NCBI GenBank assembly: GCA_021777765.1
Contig: JAJYDF010000023.1
Coordinates: 1 to 50,263, forward strand
DNA: 50,263 nucleotides
Direction of reading: 5' to 3'
From: Pseudomonadota bacterium
GTDB taxonomy: Bacteria; Pseudomonadota; Gammaproteobacteria; DASZBR01
Shown: piece by piece, positions 18,564-26,981 of the stretch
How positions within the stretch are numbered: position 1 is the stretch's first letter
How the letters are laid out: each line of letters starts with the position of its first letter
Notes under the pieces: model-generated
The model's input: only the letters and a program-made list of their open reading frames with translations
Told to the model about the DNA's origin: nothing
The model's database searches: none
Position numbers and translations under genes: made by a program

Positions 18564-18984
18564 AGAGCCTGTAAATAATTCTTTGTGTTAAAGCGGGCGC
18601 TCTAAAGCGGGCGCTCGTTCTGAGATTTTCTATTAATTGCTTATCCTTAGAACTATTTGATACAAAATCGCTTAATTCTTTTTTAGCATTAGTATCTTGC
18701 GGATTTTGCTTAGTTTGGTCATATAATTGCCTGATTGTTTTTTCAACTAAGACTACTCTATTTTCAGATTCAGAAAGTGATTTGTCGGATAGATTTTTAG
18801 CAATTTCTATATTTTCCTTTTCAAGATATTTATTAGAACTAACTACTTCATCGATCTCTTTGCGCAAATCTTGTAAATATGATTTGAAAAGATCATCTTC
18901 TTTAACTTTTTCTGCCACAAAGCCTTTTTTTTTATGAAAATTTTGATTAATATTTTTTTCTAATGATTTTTTCTTGTATTTCAT
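18550..18984 (-). CDS. Hypothetical coiled-coil protein
   Basis: 144 residues, highly charged and helical, with a very basic N terminus (MKYKKKSLEKN) and heptad-like spacing through residues 30-120. No domain was recognised. There is no clear ribosome binding site at the ATG, so the start is uncertain. Its 3' end overlaps the tail of the convergent gene at 17697-18563 by 14 bases. A perfect 14-base tandem duplication (18587-18614) lies in its last codons and changes the reading frame of the C terminus. Confidence 0.45.
   Translation of the reverse strand: MKYKKKSLEKNINQNFHKKKGFVAEKVKEDDLFKSYLQDLRKEIDEVVSSNKYLEKENIEIAKNLSDKSLSESENRVVLVEKTIRQLYDQTKQNPQDTNAKKELSDFVSNSSKDKQLIENLRTSARFRAPALTQRIIYRLFILI
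18587..18614. repeat. Perfect 14-base tandem duplication
   Basis: TAAAGCGGGCGCTC occurs twice back to back (18587-18600 and 18601-18614). The unit is GC-rich in an AT-rich setting and contains the small palindrome AGCGggCGCT. As 14 is not a multiple of three, the duplication shifts the end of the minus-strand reading frame. Confidence 0.9.
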
Positions 18985-19163
18985 TTATTAATGTTTTGCT
19001 AAAGCAATCAATCACAGTTAGTAAATTTATAAGATAATATGTATGTATTTTGACCATATTGCTAAATCCGTAAATGCCACAAAAAAGTAATACAGCGTAC
19101 TTTAGCATCATTATAAAACTGAATATAATCTGAGGAAAAATTTAACAATTAACAGGAGGGACG

Positions 19164-19613
19164 ATGTTATATAAACACATTATGGTAGCGGTTGATGGTA
19201 GTGATACATCAGATTTAGCATTACAGGAAGCTATTCAACTTGCGAAAGATCAAAAAGCTAGTTTACGTATTGTCCATATAGTGGATGAAAATTTTGTAAA
19301 TTATGGTGAAGCTTATATTGATTATGATGCGCTTCAAGCCGCATGGAGAGAAGAGGGGCAGAAAGTTTTAAAAAAAGTGGAAGAAACGATTCGCCAATCA
19401 AAAATTGAATTTGATAGCAAATTAGTTGAACTAAAACCATTTGAAGGGAGAATTGCAGAAAAAATTGCTGAGGAAGCAAAAGCATGGCCTGCTGATTTAC
19501 TTGTTATAGGTACGCATGGGCGTCGTGGATTCAGCCATTTATTTTTAGGTAGTGTAGCTGAAGGGATAATGCGAATTGCCACTATGCCTGTACTGTTAAT
19601 TCGCGGCAAATAA
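19164..19613 (+). CDS. Universal stress protein, UspA family
   Basis: 149 residues, a single Usp domain. The N terminus MLYKHIMVAVDGSDTSDLAL is the usual beta1/loop. The nucleotide-binding signature G-x2-G-x9-G-S is intact as GTHG, nine residues, GS, and the last strand is MPVLLIRGK. ATP-binding Usp proteins support survival under starvation and other stresses. The ATG has a very strong AGGAGGG site. The gene is convergent with the proton-pump gene, whose stop lies 15 bases beyond. An acid- or energy-stress pairing of the two is plausible but not shown. Confidence 0.9.
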   Translation: MLYKHIMVAVDGSDTSDLALQEAIQLAKDQKASLRIVHIVDENFVNYGEAYIDYDALQAAWREEGQKVLKKVEETIRQSKIEFDSKLVELKPFEGRIAEKIAEEAKAWPADLLVIGTHGRRGFSHLFLGSVAEGIMRIATMPVLLIRGK

Positions 19614-19628
19614 TTCCAAATATTTTTA

Positions 19629-21986
19629 TTAACGCAAGTTGAGAAAAGAGAAAATACGAATTTTTACAAAATCGATCAAAAATAAATAAACAATTATGAC
19701 TGCCAGCAGCTCAACAATTAATAATGGGTTGATTGCTGTCATTAAAATCCCACGCGTGGCTAATATGCTAACAATGACGATATCGAATAAAGAAGCTAAT
19801 AATAGCCATTTTCCCGGCACAGAATTCCAAAAATGTTTTCGTTCTCGAACAAGGTAGACGTTACCTTGTCCTGTAAATACTAACATGACAAATATTAAAG
19901 TTTGCAATTGTTGTAAAGAAAGATGCAAATAATAACGCCCAACATAAAAAATGGTAAACGATAATAATAATATTAAAGCGGATATACACCCACCGGCCAT
20001 CATTAAATGTGATATTCGCCAACGTTCTGGCTTGTGAGAAAAGCTAACATTATCGGTAGCGATGGACATCGTGACAAAATCATTGGTAAAAAGCAAAAGC
20101 ACAATGAGTAAGGGTGTAATAATAAAATTATGCGTGAGGATGACGCCTAAACTTAGAAAAACAGCAATTTCAAAGCTTTTAATCACTTTATTAAGAATAT
20201 AAGTTAGCATCCGTTGATAAATGCGTCGACTTGTTTCTACAGCTGAAAGAATGCCACCTAGACCCGGTTGCGTTAAGACAATTGATGCAGCAGATTTTGC
20301 GATGTCAGTCGCATTAGAAACAGCAATACCTACTTCAGCCTGCTTAAGAGCAGGGGCATCATTGACGCCATCACCAGTCATGCCTACAACAGATCCATTT
20401 TTTTGTAGTGCTTTAACTAAATGATATTTATCTTCAGGGAACATGCCTGCAAAAACATCGCAATCAAGTATTTTAGTATCTGCTTTTTGCAAGATCTCTG
20501 AGTGACAAGCTCTGTCACCGATGCCAACCCTAGCCGCGATCGTTTTTGCAGTTGCTAATCCATCACCAGTGACCATAAGAATTCGTAAACCGAGTTCTTT
20601 TAAGTTGTTGATTAATGATTTTGAATCTTCTCTTGGTGGGTCTTGGAGTGCGACTAATCCTACTAATTCAAAAGCATTGCAATTATTATCTTCAGTACTC
20701 TTTGCCACGGCCAATACACGATATCCTTTGTCGGCCATTTGAGAAATGTCAGCTGTAATATCCGGTGGATTTGATATTAATTTTTCGATGATATTAGGCG
20801 AACCTTTGATGATACGAACTTTTTTATTATTTAAAATATAAACAGCTTCGGCGCGTTTATTTGCAGGATCAAAAGGGATAAATTCAGCTCGTTTAGGTAC
20901 AGAATCCATTAAATTACGTGCATGTGCTGCACTAAGAATGGCATTATCAATAGGATCTTGAGTTGCTTCATCACAAACAAGCGCTGTCAGAAATAATAAA
21001 TTATCTTCAGAATAAGAAGAAAAAGGCTTTAAATCCGCCAGTTGCAGTTGGTTTTGCGTGATCGTTCCTGTTTTATCACAACAAACGATTTCCATATTTG
21101 CTGCATCTTCAATAGCCAATAAGTGGGTAACTAAAACGCCTCTCTTTGCCAATTGCATAGCACCAAATGCAGTTGATAATGTAAAAGTTGCTGGTAATGC
21201 TATAGGTATTGATGCAATCAATAAAATTAATACGTATGGAATCACATCAGTGATAGGCAATTTGGTAACGAGCGCATATAAAAAAACACACAAAGCGAGA
21301 ACACTATCAATAGCTACCAAATATTTTACTACTGAAAAAATAACATTCTTAATATGACTTTCAGCTTGTGCTGTTTGTAGTAATTCTGCGGATTTACCAA
21401 AAAAAGTATTTTTTCCCGTAGCGATTACTTCACCTGTAGCTTCACCGCGTTTTATCATTGCGCCAGAATACGCAATCGTGCCGATTTCACTTTCGATAGG
21501 CAGAGCTTCGCCGGTAAGGATGGATTGATCGATTAATAGTTTTCCGTCGAATAAACGTATATCTGCAGGTGATAAGTCACCCATTCGTAGATAAACAATA
21601 TCACTTGGTACAAGATCAGATGCCGATATGAGTTGCCAATGAGAATCTCGTAAAACGCGAGCCCGTATCGCTAAACGATGTTTTAAAAGAATAAGCGTTT
21701 TATTTGCTTTTTCTTCTTGGAAAAAGCTTAAAACAGAGTTAAAAAGTAATAAAGCTGAAATAATTATTGCTTCATCATATTTACCAAGAATTAGTTGTAA
21801 AGCAATGGTAATTTCGAGCATCCAAGGAACTGGTGCCCACAATTTTTTTAAAAATATAATCCAACGATTTGGCTGTTTTTCTTCGACAATATTACGGCCA
21901 TATTTAAGTAATTTTTGTTGGGCTTCCTGGGATGTTAATCCCTGTATGACGTCTTTTGTTTTGTCCTCATCAATACTTTTGTTCAC
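19629..21986 (-). CDS. Plasma-membrane-type H+-transporting P-type ATPase (P3A)
   Basis: 785 residues, GTG start. An inner-membrane cation pump driven by aspartyl phosphorylation. Visible motifs: LTGEALP (actuator, about 157-163), PIALP (261-265) in the transport helix, the phosphorylation site CCDKTGTITQ with D304, TGDG in the nucleotide domain, and MTGDGVNDAPAL at the hinge. The length, the compact N terminus without metal-binding domains and the short C terminus fit the P3A proton-efflux class rather than calcium or heavy-metal pumps. It probably exports protons and may contribute to acid tolerance. Substrate assignment is by family resemblance. Confidence 0.85.
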   Translation of the reverse strand: MNKSIDEDKTKDVIQGLTSQEAQQKLLKYGRNIVEEKQPNRWIIFLKKLWAPVPWMLEITIALQLILGKYDEAIIISALLLFNSVLSFFQEEKANKTLILLKHRLAIRARVLRDSHWQLISASDLVPSDIVYLRMGDLSPADIRLFDGKLLIDQSILTGEALPIESEIGTIAYSGAMIKRGEATGEVIATGKNTFFGKSAELLQTAQAESHIKNVIFSVVKYLVAIDSVLALCVFLYALVTKLPITDVIPYVLILLIASIPIALPATFTLSTAFGAMQLAKRGVLVTHLLAIEDAANMEIVCCDKTGTITQNQLQLADLKPFSSYSEDNLLFLTALVCDEATQDPIDNAILSAAHARNLMDSVPKRAEFIPFDPANKRAEAVYILNNKKVRIIKGSPNIIEKLISNPPDITADISQMADKGYRVLAVAKSTEDNNCNAFELVGLVALQDPPREDSKSLINNLKELGLRILMVTGDGLATAKTIAARVGIGDRACHSEILQKADTKILDCDVFAGMFPEDKYHLVKALQKNGSVVGMTGDGVNDAPALKQAEVGIAVSNATDIAKSAASIVLTQPGLGGILSAVETSRRIYQRMLTYILNKVIKSFEIAVFLSLGVILTHNFIITPLLIVLLLFTNDFVTMSIATDNVSFSHKPERWRISHLMMAGGCISALILLLSFTIFYVGRYYLHLSLQQLQTLIFVMLVFTGQGNVYLVRERKHFWNSVPGKWLLLASLFDIVIVSILATRGILMTAINPLLIVELLAVIIVYLFLIDFVKIRIFSFLNLR

Positions 21987-22051
21987 TATGTGTTATCCCT
22001 TCGATTTAATCATGTCTAACAATGGTTGTCTCGTTATCTATAGATAATTAC

Positions 22052-22690
22052 TTAAAATTTAGAAACAATAGCTTTTAACACGACAAATCCTCCTTCTCCA
22101 TAGCCACTTTTAACTTCTTCCGGTATTGATATATGTTCAATTGAAGAAAAAATGGTTTGATAAATTTCTGTTTCTTTGAAGTTAGCTTCGTGTAGTAACT
22201 CAATCATTTCGTTGACGGTATAAATGTGAGCATCGCGATAATATGAATTTTGTTGTTTATCCGCCTCATAGCATTGTCCTAATTTGGAGCTGCGGTCAAT
22301 CATGCCGATAATAAGTGTACCATTGGATTTTAAAACACGTTTAGCTTCATCTAATGTTTTTAGTGGATCTGTAACAAAACACATTGTTGTAACTATTAAC
22401 ACAAAATCAAAAGTGCAATTATCAAAAGGTAATGATTCAGCGACTCCTTTAAAAGTTAATATTCCCCTAGATTTTGCGATATCTAGCATTGCATCGGATG
22501 GATCGAGGCCAAATTGTATTTTCAAAGCTGCTGCAAATCTCCCTGAACCGACACCCACTTCAAGACCTTTACCAGTGGTTGGGATGACATTTTTTAATGC
22601 AGCTAATTCAGATTGAAAAACTGCTGAATGATGATCAAACCATTGATCGTATTCCACCGCGAGTTTGTCAAAAATTGTAAGTGATGACAT
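22052..22690 (-). CDS. SAM-dependent methyltransferase, class I
   Basis: 212 residues. SAM-binding motif I is GLEVGVGSGRFA (about residues 39-50), followed by a motif II-like acidic stretch (LDPSDAMLDIAKSRG) and a post-motif FDNCTFDFVLIVTTMCF, matching the Methyltransf_11 layout. The C terminus (HISIPEEVKSGYGEGGFVV) is common in small-molecule methyltransferases of this type. The substrate cannot be told. AGGA lies about nine bases before the ATG. It is followed about 60 bases upstream on the same strand by the recombinase gene, with no clear functional link. Confidence 0.85.
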   Translation of the reverse strand: MSSLTIFDKLAVEYDQWFDHHSAVFQSELAALKNVIPTTGKGLEVGVGSGRFAAALKIQFGLDPSDAMLDIAKSRGILTFKGVAESLPFDNCTFDFVLIVTTMCFVTDPLKTLDEAKRVLKSNGTLIIGMIDRSSKLGQCYEADKQQNSYYRDAHIYTVNEMIELLHEANFKETEIYQTIFSSIEHISIPEEVKSGYGEGGFVVLKAIVSKF

Positions 22691-22748
22691 TTATAAAAAT
22701 TCCTTGAAATTTAGAAACTCAAAAGTTAAAAATCGTTATTACTTTATT

Positions 22749-23303
22749 TCAATTTTGCATAAGAAGTCGGCAAATTGTTGAAGGGTGTACGTTAAAAATT
22801 CTCGCAACTTCGGATGCCGTTTTTCCGCGAACATTAACCATGTCTAAAGCTTCGGATTTTTGATGTTTATTTAATTTCGGTCTTCTACCCCCAATGCGGC
22901 CTTGCGCTCGCGCTGTTTCTAAACCTGTACGAGTGTGCTCACGAATTATAGCGCGCTCAAATTCAGCAAAACTGCAGACCATTTGCATAAGCATTCGACC
23001 AGCAGGAGTAGTGGTATCAATGTGTTCAGTTAAGCTTTTAAAACCTGCGCCAACAGATTGTATTTTTTCCATGATATGCAGTAAGTCTTTTAAAGAGCGA
23101 GATAAACGATCCAGTTTCCATGCGATGACAACATCACCTTTACGAACTTGGTCTAACATACGATGTAACTCTGGCCTGTCCCATTGACCGCCGGAAGCTT
23201 TTTCCTTGAAGATTTTTTCTACACCGGCTGCTTTGAGGGCATTTTCTTGTGTAAGGGTATCTTGTTCATCAAGTTTGGAAACGCGGGCATATCCAAAAAT
23301 CAT
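22749..23303 (-). CDS. Serine recombinase / resolvase (TnpR/Hin-type)
   Basis: The start is the ATG at 23303, giving 184 residues, supported by GGAG seven bases upstream; the frame is open a little further. The N terminus MIFGYARVS carries the catalytic Ser9. It is followed by the helix residues WKLDRLSRSLKDL and the long E-helix (FAEFERAIIREHTRTGLETA). The C-terminal 40 residues are a helix-turn-helix ending in FNVHPSTICRLL. These enzymes resolve Tn3-family cointegrates or invert short DNA segments. No transposase is present nearby, so it is either a solitary resolvase, a remnant of a transposon, or an invertase. A repeat-containing upstream region may be its recombination site. Confidence 0.9.
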   Translation of the reverse strand: MIFGYARVSKLDEQDTLTQENALKAAGVEKIFKEKASGGQWDRPELHRMLDQVRKGDVVIAWKLDRLSRSLKDLLHIMEKIQSVGAGFKSLTEHIDTTTPAGRMLMQMVCSFAEFERAIIREHTRTGLETARAQGRIGGRRPKLNKHQKSEALDMVNVRGKTASEVARIFNVHPSTICRLLMQN

Positions 23304-23350
23304 TTTTAAGCTCCAATTTTTGCGCAAAGGTATTGCCAATCAAAGATATT

Positions 23351-23442
23351 TTGCAATAGGTTTATGCAATAGTAAAGACCTAGATTTTATGCGGGTTTGA
23401 GGCAGGGCAGCAATTCATTGCATAAACGGTCGTTTGCGCAAT
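23351..23442. repeat. Possible res-type site upstream of the recombinase
   Basis: GTTTATGCAAT (23360-23370) and its exact inverse ATTGCATAAAC (23417-23427) are 46 bases apart. A direct TGCAATAG copy pair lies at 23352 and 23365, and TTTGCGCAAT follows at 23433-23442. A TTTGCGCAAA palindrome lies nearer the gene, around 23318. Several related subsites upstream of a serine resolvase are what a res site looks like, but the match is by layout only. Confidence 0.4.
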
Positions 23443-23782
23443 ATGAAATGACCGAAAAACATGTGCTGTGAATACGTCTTTTGCATTTTTAAACAGCACT
23501 ACTGAAACTGACAACGGGATGAGATGTTACCAAACCCTATTAGAAATTTCTAACTAATGATAACTATAATTCCCATCAACAAAATATTACATTTTACAGT
23601 GGTAATATTACACATTAAGATAAATATCAAGTTTAATAAATCTAAGTATTAACAATTTAATCTGATAGAAAATATTAGAACTGCCACTGAGTTAACATGA
23701 AAAATTATGTTAGATGTTGGTTTTCGTAAAAGACAAAACTATGTAATTAATTTGCAAACAGCACCTATTCCAGTGCATTTCA
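23443..23782. other. Intergenic, nothing recognised
   Basis: About 340 bases between the res-like repeats and the ankyrin gene's stop. AT-rich, with no convincing reading frame, hairpin or RNA gene. Confidence 0.4.
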
Positions 23783-25258
23783 TTAATTAGTTGATCTAGA
23801 AAATTGGCAAGACTTTAATATTTCAAATTGCGCCGCAGCTTCTTCGGCTGACAGCAAACCTTGTTCCATTAATGCTGTCAGTTCTGGATCCACTTCTTGT
23901 GGCGCTGTAATTTTGTTTGGAAGCATACCTTGATTTAACCATGTTTGTGCGAGTAATTTAGCGGTATTATTTGGTGCAGTATCTTTAACAGGATCTTCAA
24001 GTGGTGTATTTTGATATAGTGCATCTATTGATTCAATGAGTGGCCAAATATCTTGGAAAGTGAAATTTGCAATATTCGATAAATCTAAAATTGAATTAAT
24101 GTCGAATTTTGCATCTATTAATAATTTACTTTGTGCATTATTTAATAAAAGTTGACGAATAATTTCCAGCGTTGCCATAGTTTCTTCTTGTTTCTCAGGT
24201 AGTAGGGCATTTTCATAATTATCTAAATAATTTGCAGTTTCAAGGCAGATCACATCTAGCGCATAAAATCCATTATAGGCATCACCACCGCAGAATGGTA
24301 AATTCATAAAATCTGTTAAATGTTTTTCATTCTGAACGCGCATTAAAAAAATATTAAGTGCTTCTGGTTTTAGGTCTAATGCAATATTATGCAATAAAGA
24401 ATTATTATTTTCTGAAAGCTGAAATGGGTTTGCGCCTAAATCAATTAATGTGCCGATTAATTTAATATTTTCTGATCGCAATGCTAATTTTAATACCGAT
24501 GCACCACACATACTCGCTTCTAAACAACATGTATTCAGCAATTTAATTCGTTTATCTTCAGCAAGAGTAGTAACAGCGATTAATACTTCTTTTTCATCTC
24601 CATTGCAAATTGCGCGATGTAAATTTGCAGCTTCACCGCAGACGCTATGCGTTAATTGTTTTAAAGCTGATATTGGATTGAATTCGCTAGTGGGTAAATC
24701 TACAGCTGGTTTATAACAGGGTTTTTTAGCAAAAGTATCTGTAGGTGGGGCGTCTGACGATTTTCTCCGTTTATTATCAATTTTACTTTCAGGTGGGTAG
24801 AAGAAATCGTCTTCTACTTCGCTTGGGCTGTTAGGTGGCGCATGGAGTGATTCAGATTTATTTTTTGGATAGGGCGTTTGTTGATCTTGCGTTACTGTTA
24901 AAGGCGCTGCACTTTTTATATGAATTGTCTTATTTGCTTCATCAAACAATGCATCTAATTGAGCTGAATAAGCATACGCTAATAGGTCATAGCTTTGATG
25001 TTTTTCAATGTTTAAAAATTTATAATTTATCTTTTTTTGTTGAATATAATTTGTAATAAATTCGAGGTTGCTATCTACAGAATCATAATTTTCAAAAGTG
25101 ATGGTTTCTATATGTGAAATCAAAGCTAATCCATTCAGTACAGTACGAAATTGTAAGGAATCTAATTGGCCTATAATGATTGTTTTATCTTGAATATCTG
25201 ATTTTAACTGCTGTAGACAAGATGCATAATGGGGAAAATTTGTTTTGTCGAATCGCAT
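23783..25258 (-). CDS. Ankyrin-repeat protein, effector candidate
   Basis: 491 residues; ATG behind AGAGAG. Residues about 1-125 are an alpha/beta region. A Lys/Ser/Pro-rich linker (about 130-190, with KIDNKRRKSSDAPP) resembles a nuclear localisation-type basic patch. Residues about 215-330 form ankyrin repeats: LHRAICNGDEKEVLIAV, then LKLALRSENIKLIGTLIDLG, then ANPFQLSENNNSLLHNIALD. The C terminus has a short Glu-rich helix (LLSAEEAAAQFE), reminiscent of the E-block seen near the C terminus of Dot/Icm substrates. Ankyrin proteins without a signal peptide are frequent type IV effectors in Coxiella and Legionella. The target is unknown. Confidence 0.65.
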   Translation of the reverse strand: MRFDKTNFPHYASCLQQLKSDIQDKTIIIGQLDSLQFRTVLNGLALISHIETITFENYDSVDSNLEFITNYIQQKKINYKFLNIEKHQSYDLLAYAYSAQLDALFDEANKTIHIKSAAPLTVTQDQQTPYPKNKSESLHAPPNSPSEVEDDFFYPPESKIDNKRRKSSDAPPTDTFAKKPCYKPAVDLPTSEFNPISALKQLTHSVCGEAANLHRAICNGDEKEVLIAVTTLAEDKRIKLLNTCCLEASMCGASVLKLALRSENIKLIGTLIDLGANPFQLSENNNSLLHNIALDLKPEALNIFLMRVQNEKHLTDFMNLPFCGGDAYNGFYALDVICLETANYLDNYENALLPEKQEETMATLEIIRQLLLNNAQSKLLIDAKFDINSILDLSNIANFTFQDIWPLIESIDALYQNTPLEDPVKDTAPNNTAKLLAQTWLNQGMLPNKITAPQEVDPELTALMEQGLLSAEEAAAQFEILKSCQFSRSTN

Positions 25259-25516
25259 TGTTTACTCTCTTTATTTTTGCATAAAAACCCCATGTGCAAG
25301 GGGGGATAAACCTATAGCAATTATGATTGATGGCTAAGGCAAAAAAATATATAATAGCTAACTTCATTATTAGTCAATAGTTAAAATGATTTAACTATAC
25401 TCTTCGATCTAGTTTGTTATTCAGTTCCAAGCTGTCGGGAAAACCTTTGGTTATCAAGGTGAAATGATTTTGCAGTAACCTCATAAATTCATGTTAAATA
25501 AATAGAGGTATATCAT

Positions 25517-26965
25517 ATGACATCATTTGCAGAATATCTTATCGTAAAGCACACACTCAGCCCGCATTACTGTCCTAATTTATTGGGTATTATGGCCGAC
25601 TTGGCTGAGAAAGATGCCGCAAAAATAGGTCCCTATATTACTGGCGATAAATTAAAATCAGATTTGTATGTGAGAGCTGCATTAAAAAAAGCAGCAAAAT
25701 CGCCTGTCATTATTAAATTAATGAAAATTTTCATGAGAATTGATGATGAAAATCTTGTTAAAGCGAGAATCAAAGAGCTCGTCTTAATACGAAGCAAATT
25801 ATTAGAAGCAAAAAGTAATAATGAAAAAATTCAAATCACCGAAGCATGGCAAAATTATATTTTACCTCTCTTTCCCAATATCAGCGAGGCTGAATTTATC
25901 CAGATCGCTGAATTCTTAGGTAATGCATTAAATCATTTGGATCGTTATTGGGGGAATAAAATAGAAGTATCTATGTGGGCCAATAAAAAAGAAGATCCCT
26001 TTGAGCTCTTTAAATATTCTGCCTTACCAGCGAAATTACAATATTATTTTGATAAGAAAGAATATGAGTTGCTTTATCAAGAAGTCAAAAATGAATATAA
26101 CGGTTTAATTGACAGATGGCGTCATGCTTCAAGAATATTATTAGCACCGCAATTTAATCGTGCTGCGAATGAAAATCCTAGCAGCACTAAAACAAGTGAT
26201 GTTAAAAAAGAAGAAAATAAATTAGAAAGATTGATACATAAGTCAATTAATAAAGTTTTTTATCCCACCACAAAATCACAGGCACAAGCATGGCAAATTG
26301 AACTTTATACCAATTTACATGATTTTGTAGAAAAGTTTTTGCTCAGGTATCCCCAATGGCAGAATAAACAAAATGATATATTTAATGGAATTTATAGAGC
26401 TGAATTATTTTTTATCAAAAATAGTGTGCTTGATACATTTATGATTCATCTTGCCTCATCTTTAAAAAATGAAGATGACAATATACAGGAACAGGTTCTC
26501 CAAGCAGTGACACAAATATTAAATGTGAATAAATCAATTACACCGTTAAATATACCTGCCGCAGCAACTTCTTCTGCTGTTCCTATATCACCTCCTGCAC
26601 TTACTGCAGTTGCTGTCGTCGCAACCACGACAGATCAAAAAATATCTGCAAATAACACGTCAAATCTATCTGAAGCTACAATCACTCGTGCAAATAGTGA
26701 TAATACTGAAACAACACACGCAAATGAATTTACTCCTCTATCACCCCGTCGCAGACAATCAAGAAGATTATCTTTAGGCCCTAATAATCGAATTGCTACA
26801 GATAGAATTTTGCAAGAATTAGAGCAAACTTTTAAACAGCCTGAAATAGCAACATCTTTAAAGGATACTTCCTCACCTACGCAAATGCCTGCACTAAAAA
26901 CTTCAGAAGAACAAGATAAAGGGAACTCAGATGGTCATACAGCGATAAATAATTTGCGTCGATAA
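25517..26965 (+). CDS. Hypothetical effector-like protein
   Basis: 482 residues; ATG behind GAGG. Residues 1-330 are helical with no recognised domain. Residues about 340-482 are low-complexity (Ala/Val/Thr/Ser/Pro-rich) with a basic PRRRQSRRLS patch near 420 and a polar tail ending NNLRR. No signal peptide or membrane helix. The gene lies convergent to the 765-residue helical protein gene and divergent from the ankyrin gene. Its function cannot be told from sequence. Confidence 0.55.
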   Translation: MTSFAEYLIVKHTLSPHYCPNLLGIMADLAEKDAAKIGPYITGDKLKSDLYVRAALKKAAKSPVIIKLMKIFMRIDDENLVKARIKELVLIRSKLLEAKSNNEKIQITEAWQNYILPLFPNISEAEFIQIAEFLGNALNHLDRYWGNKIEVSMWANKKEDPFELFKYSALPAKLQYYFDKKEYELLYQEVKNEYNGLIDRWRHASRILLAPQFNRAANENPSSTKTSDVKKEENKLERLIHKSINKVFYPTTKSQAQAWQIELYTNLHDFVEKFLLRYPQWQNKQNDIFNGIYRAELFFIKNSVLDTFMIHLASSLKNEDDNIQEQVLQAVTQILNVNKSITPLNIPAAATSSAVPISPPALTAVAVVATTTDQKISANNTSNLSEATITRANSDNTETTHANEFTPLSPRRRQSRRLSLGPNNRIATDRILQELEQTFKQPEIATSLKDTSSPTQMPALKTSEEQDKGNSDGHTAINNLRR

Positions 26966-26981
26966 CGGGAGATTTCAAGAT

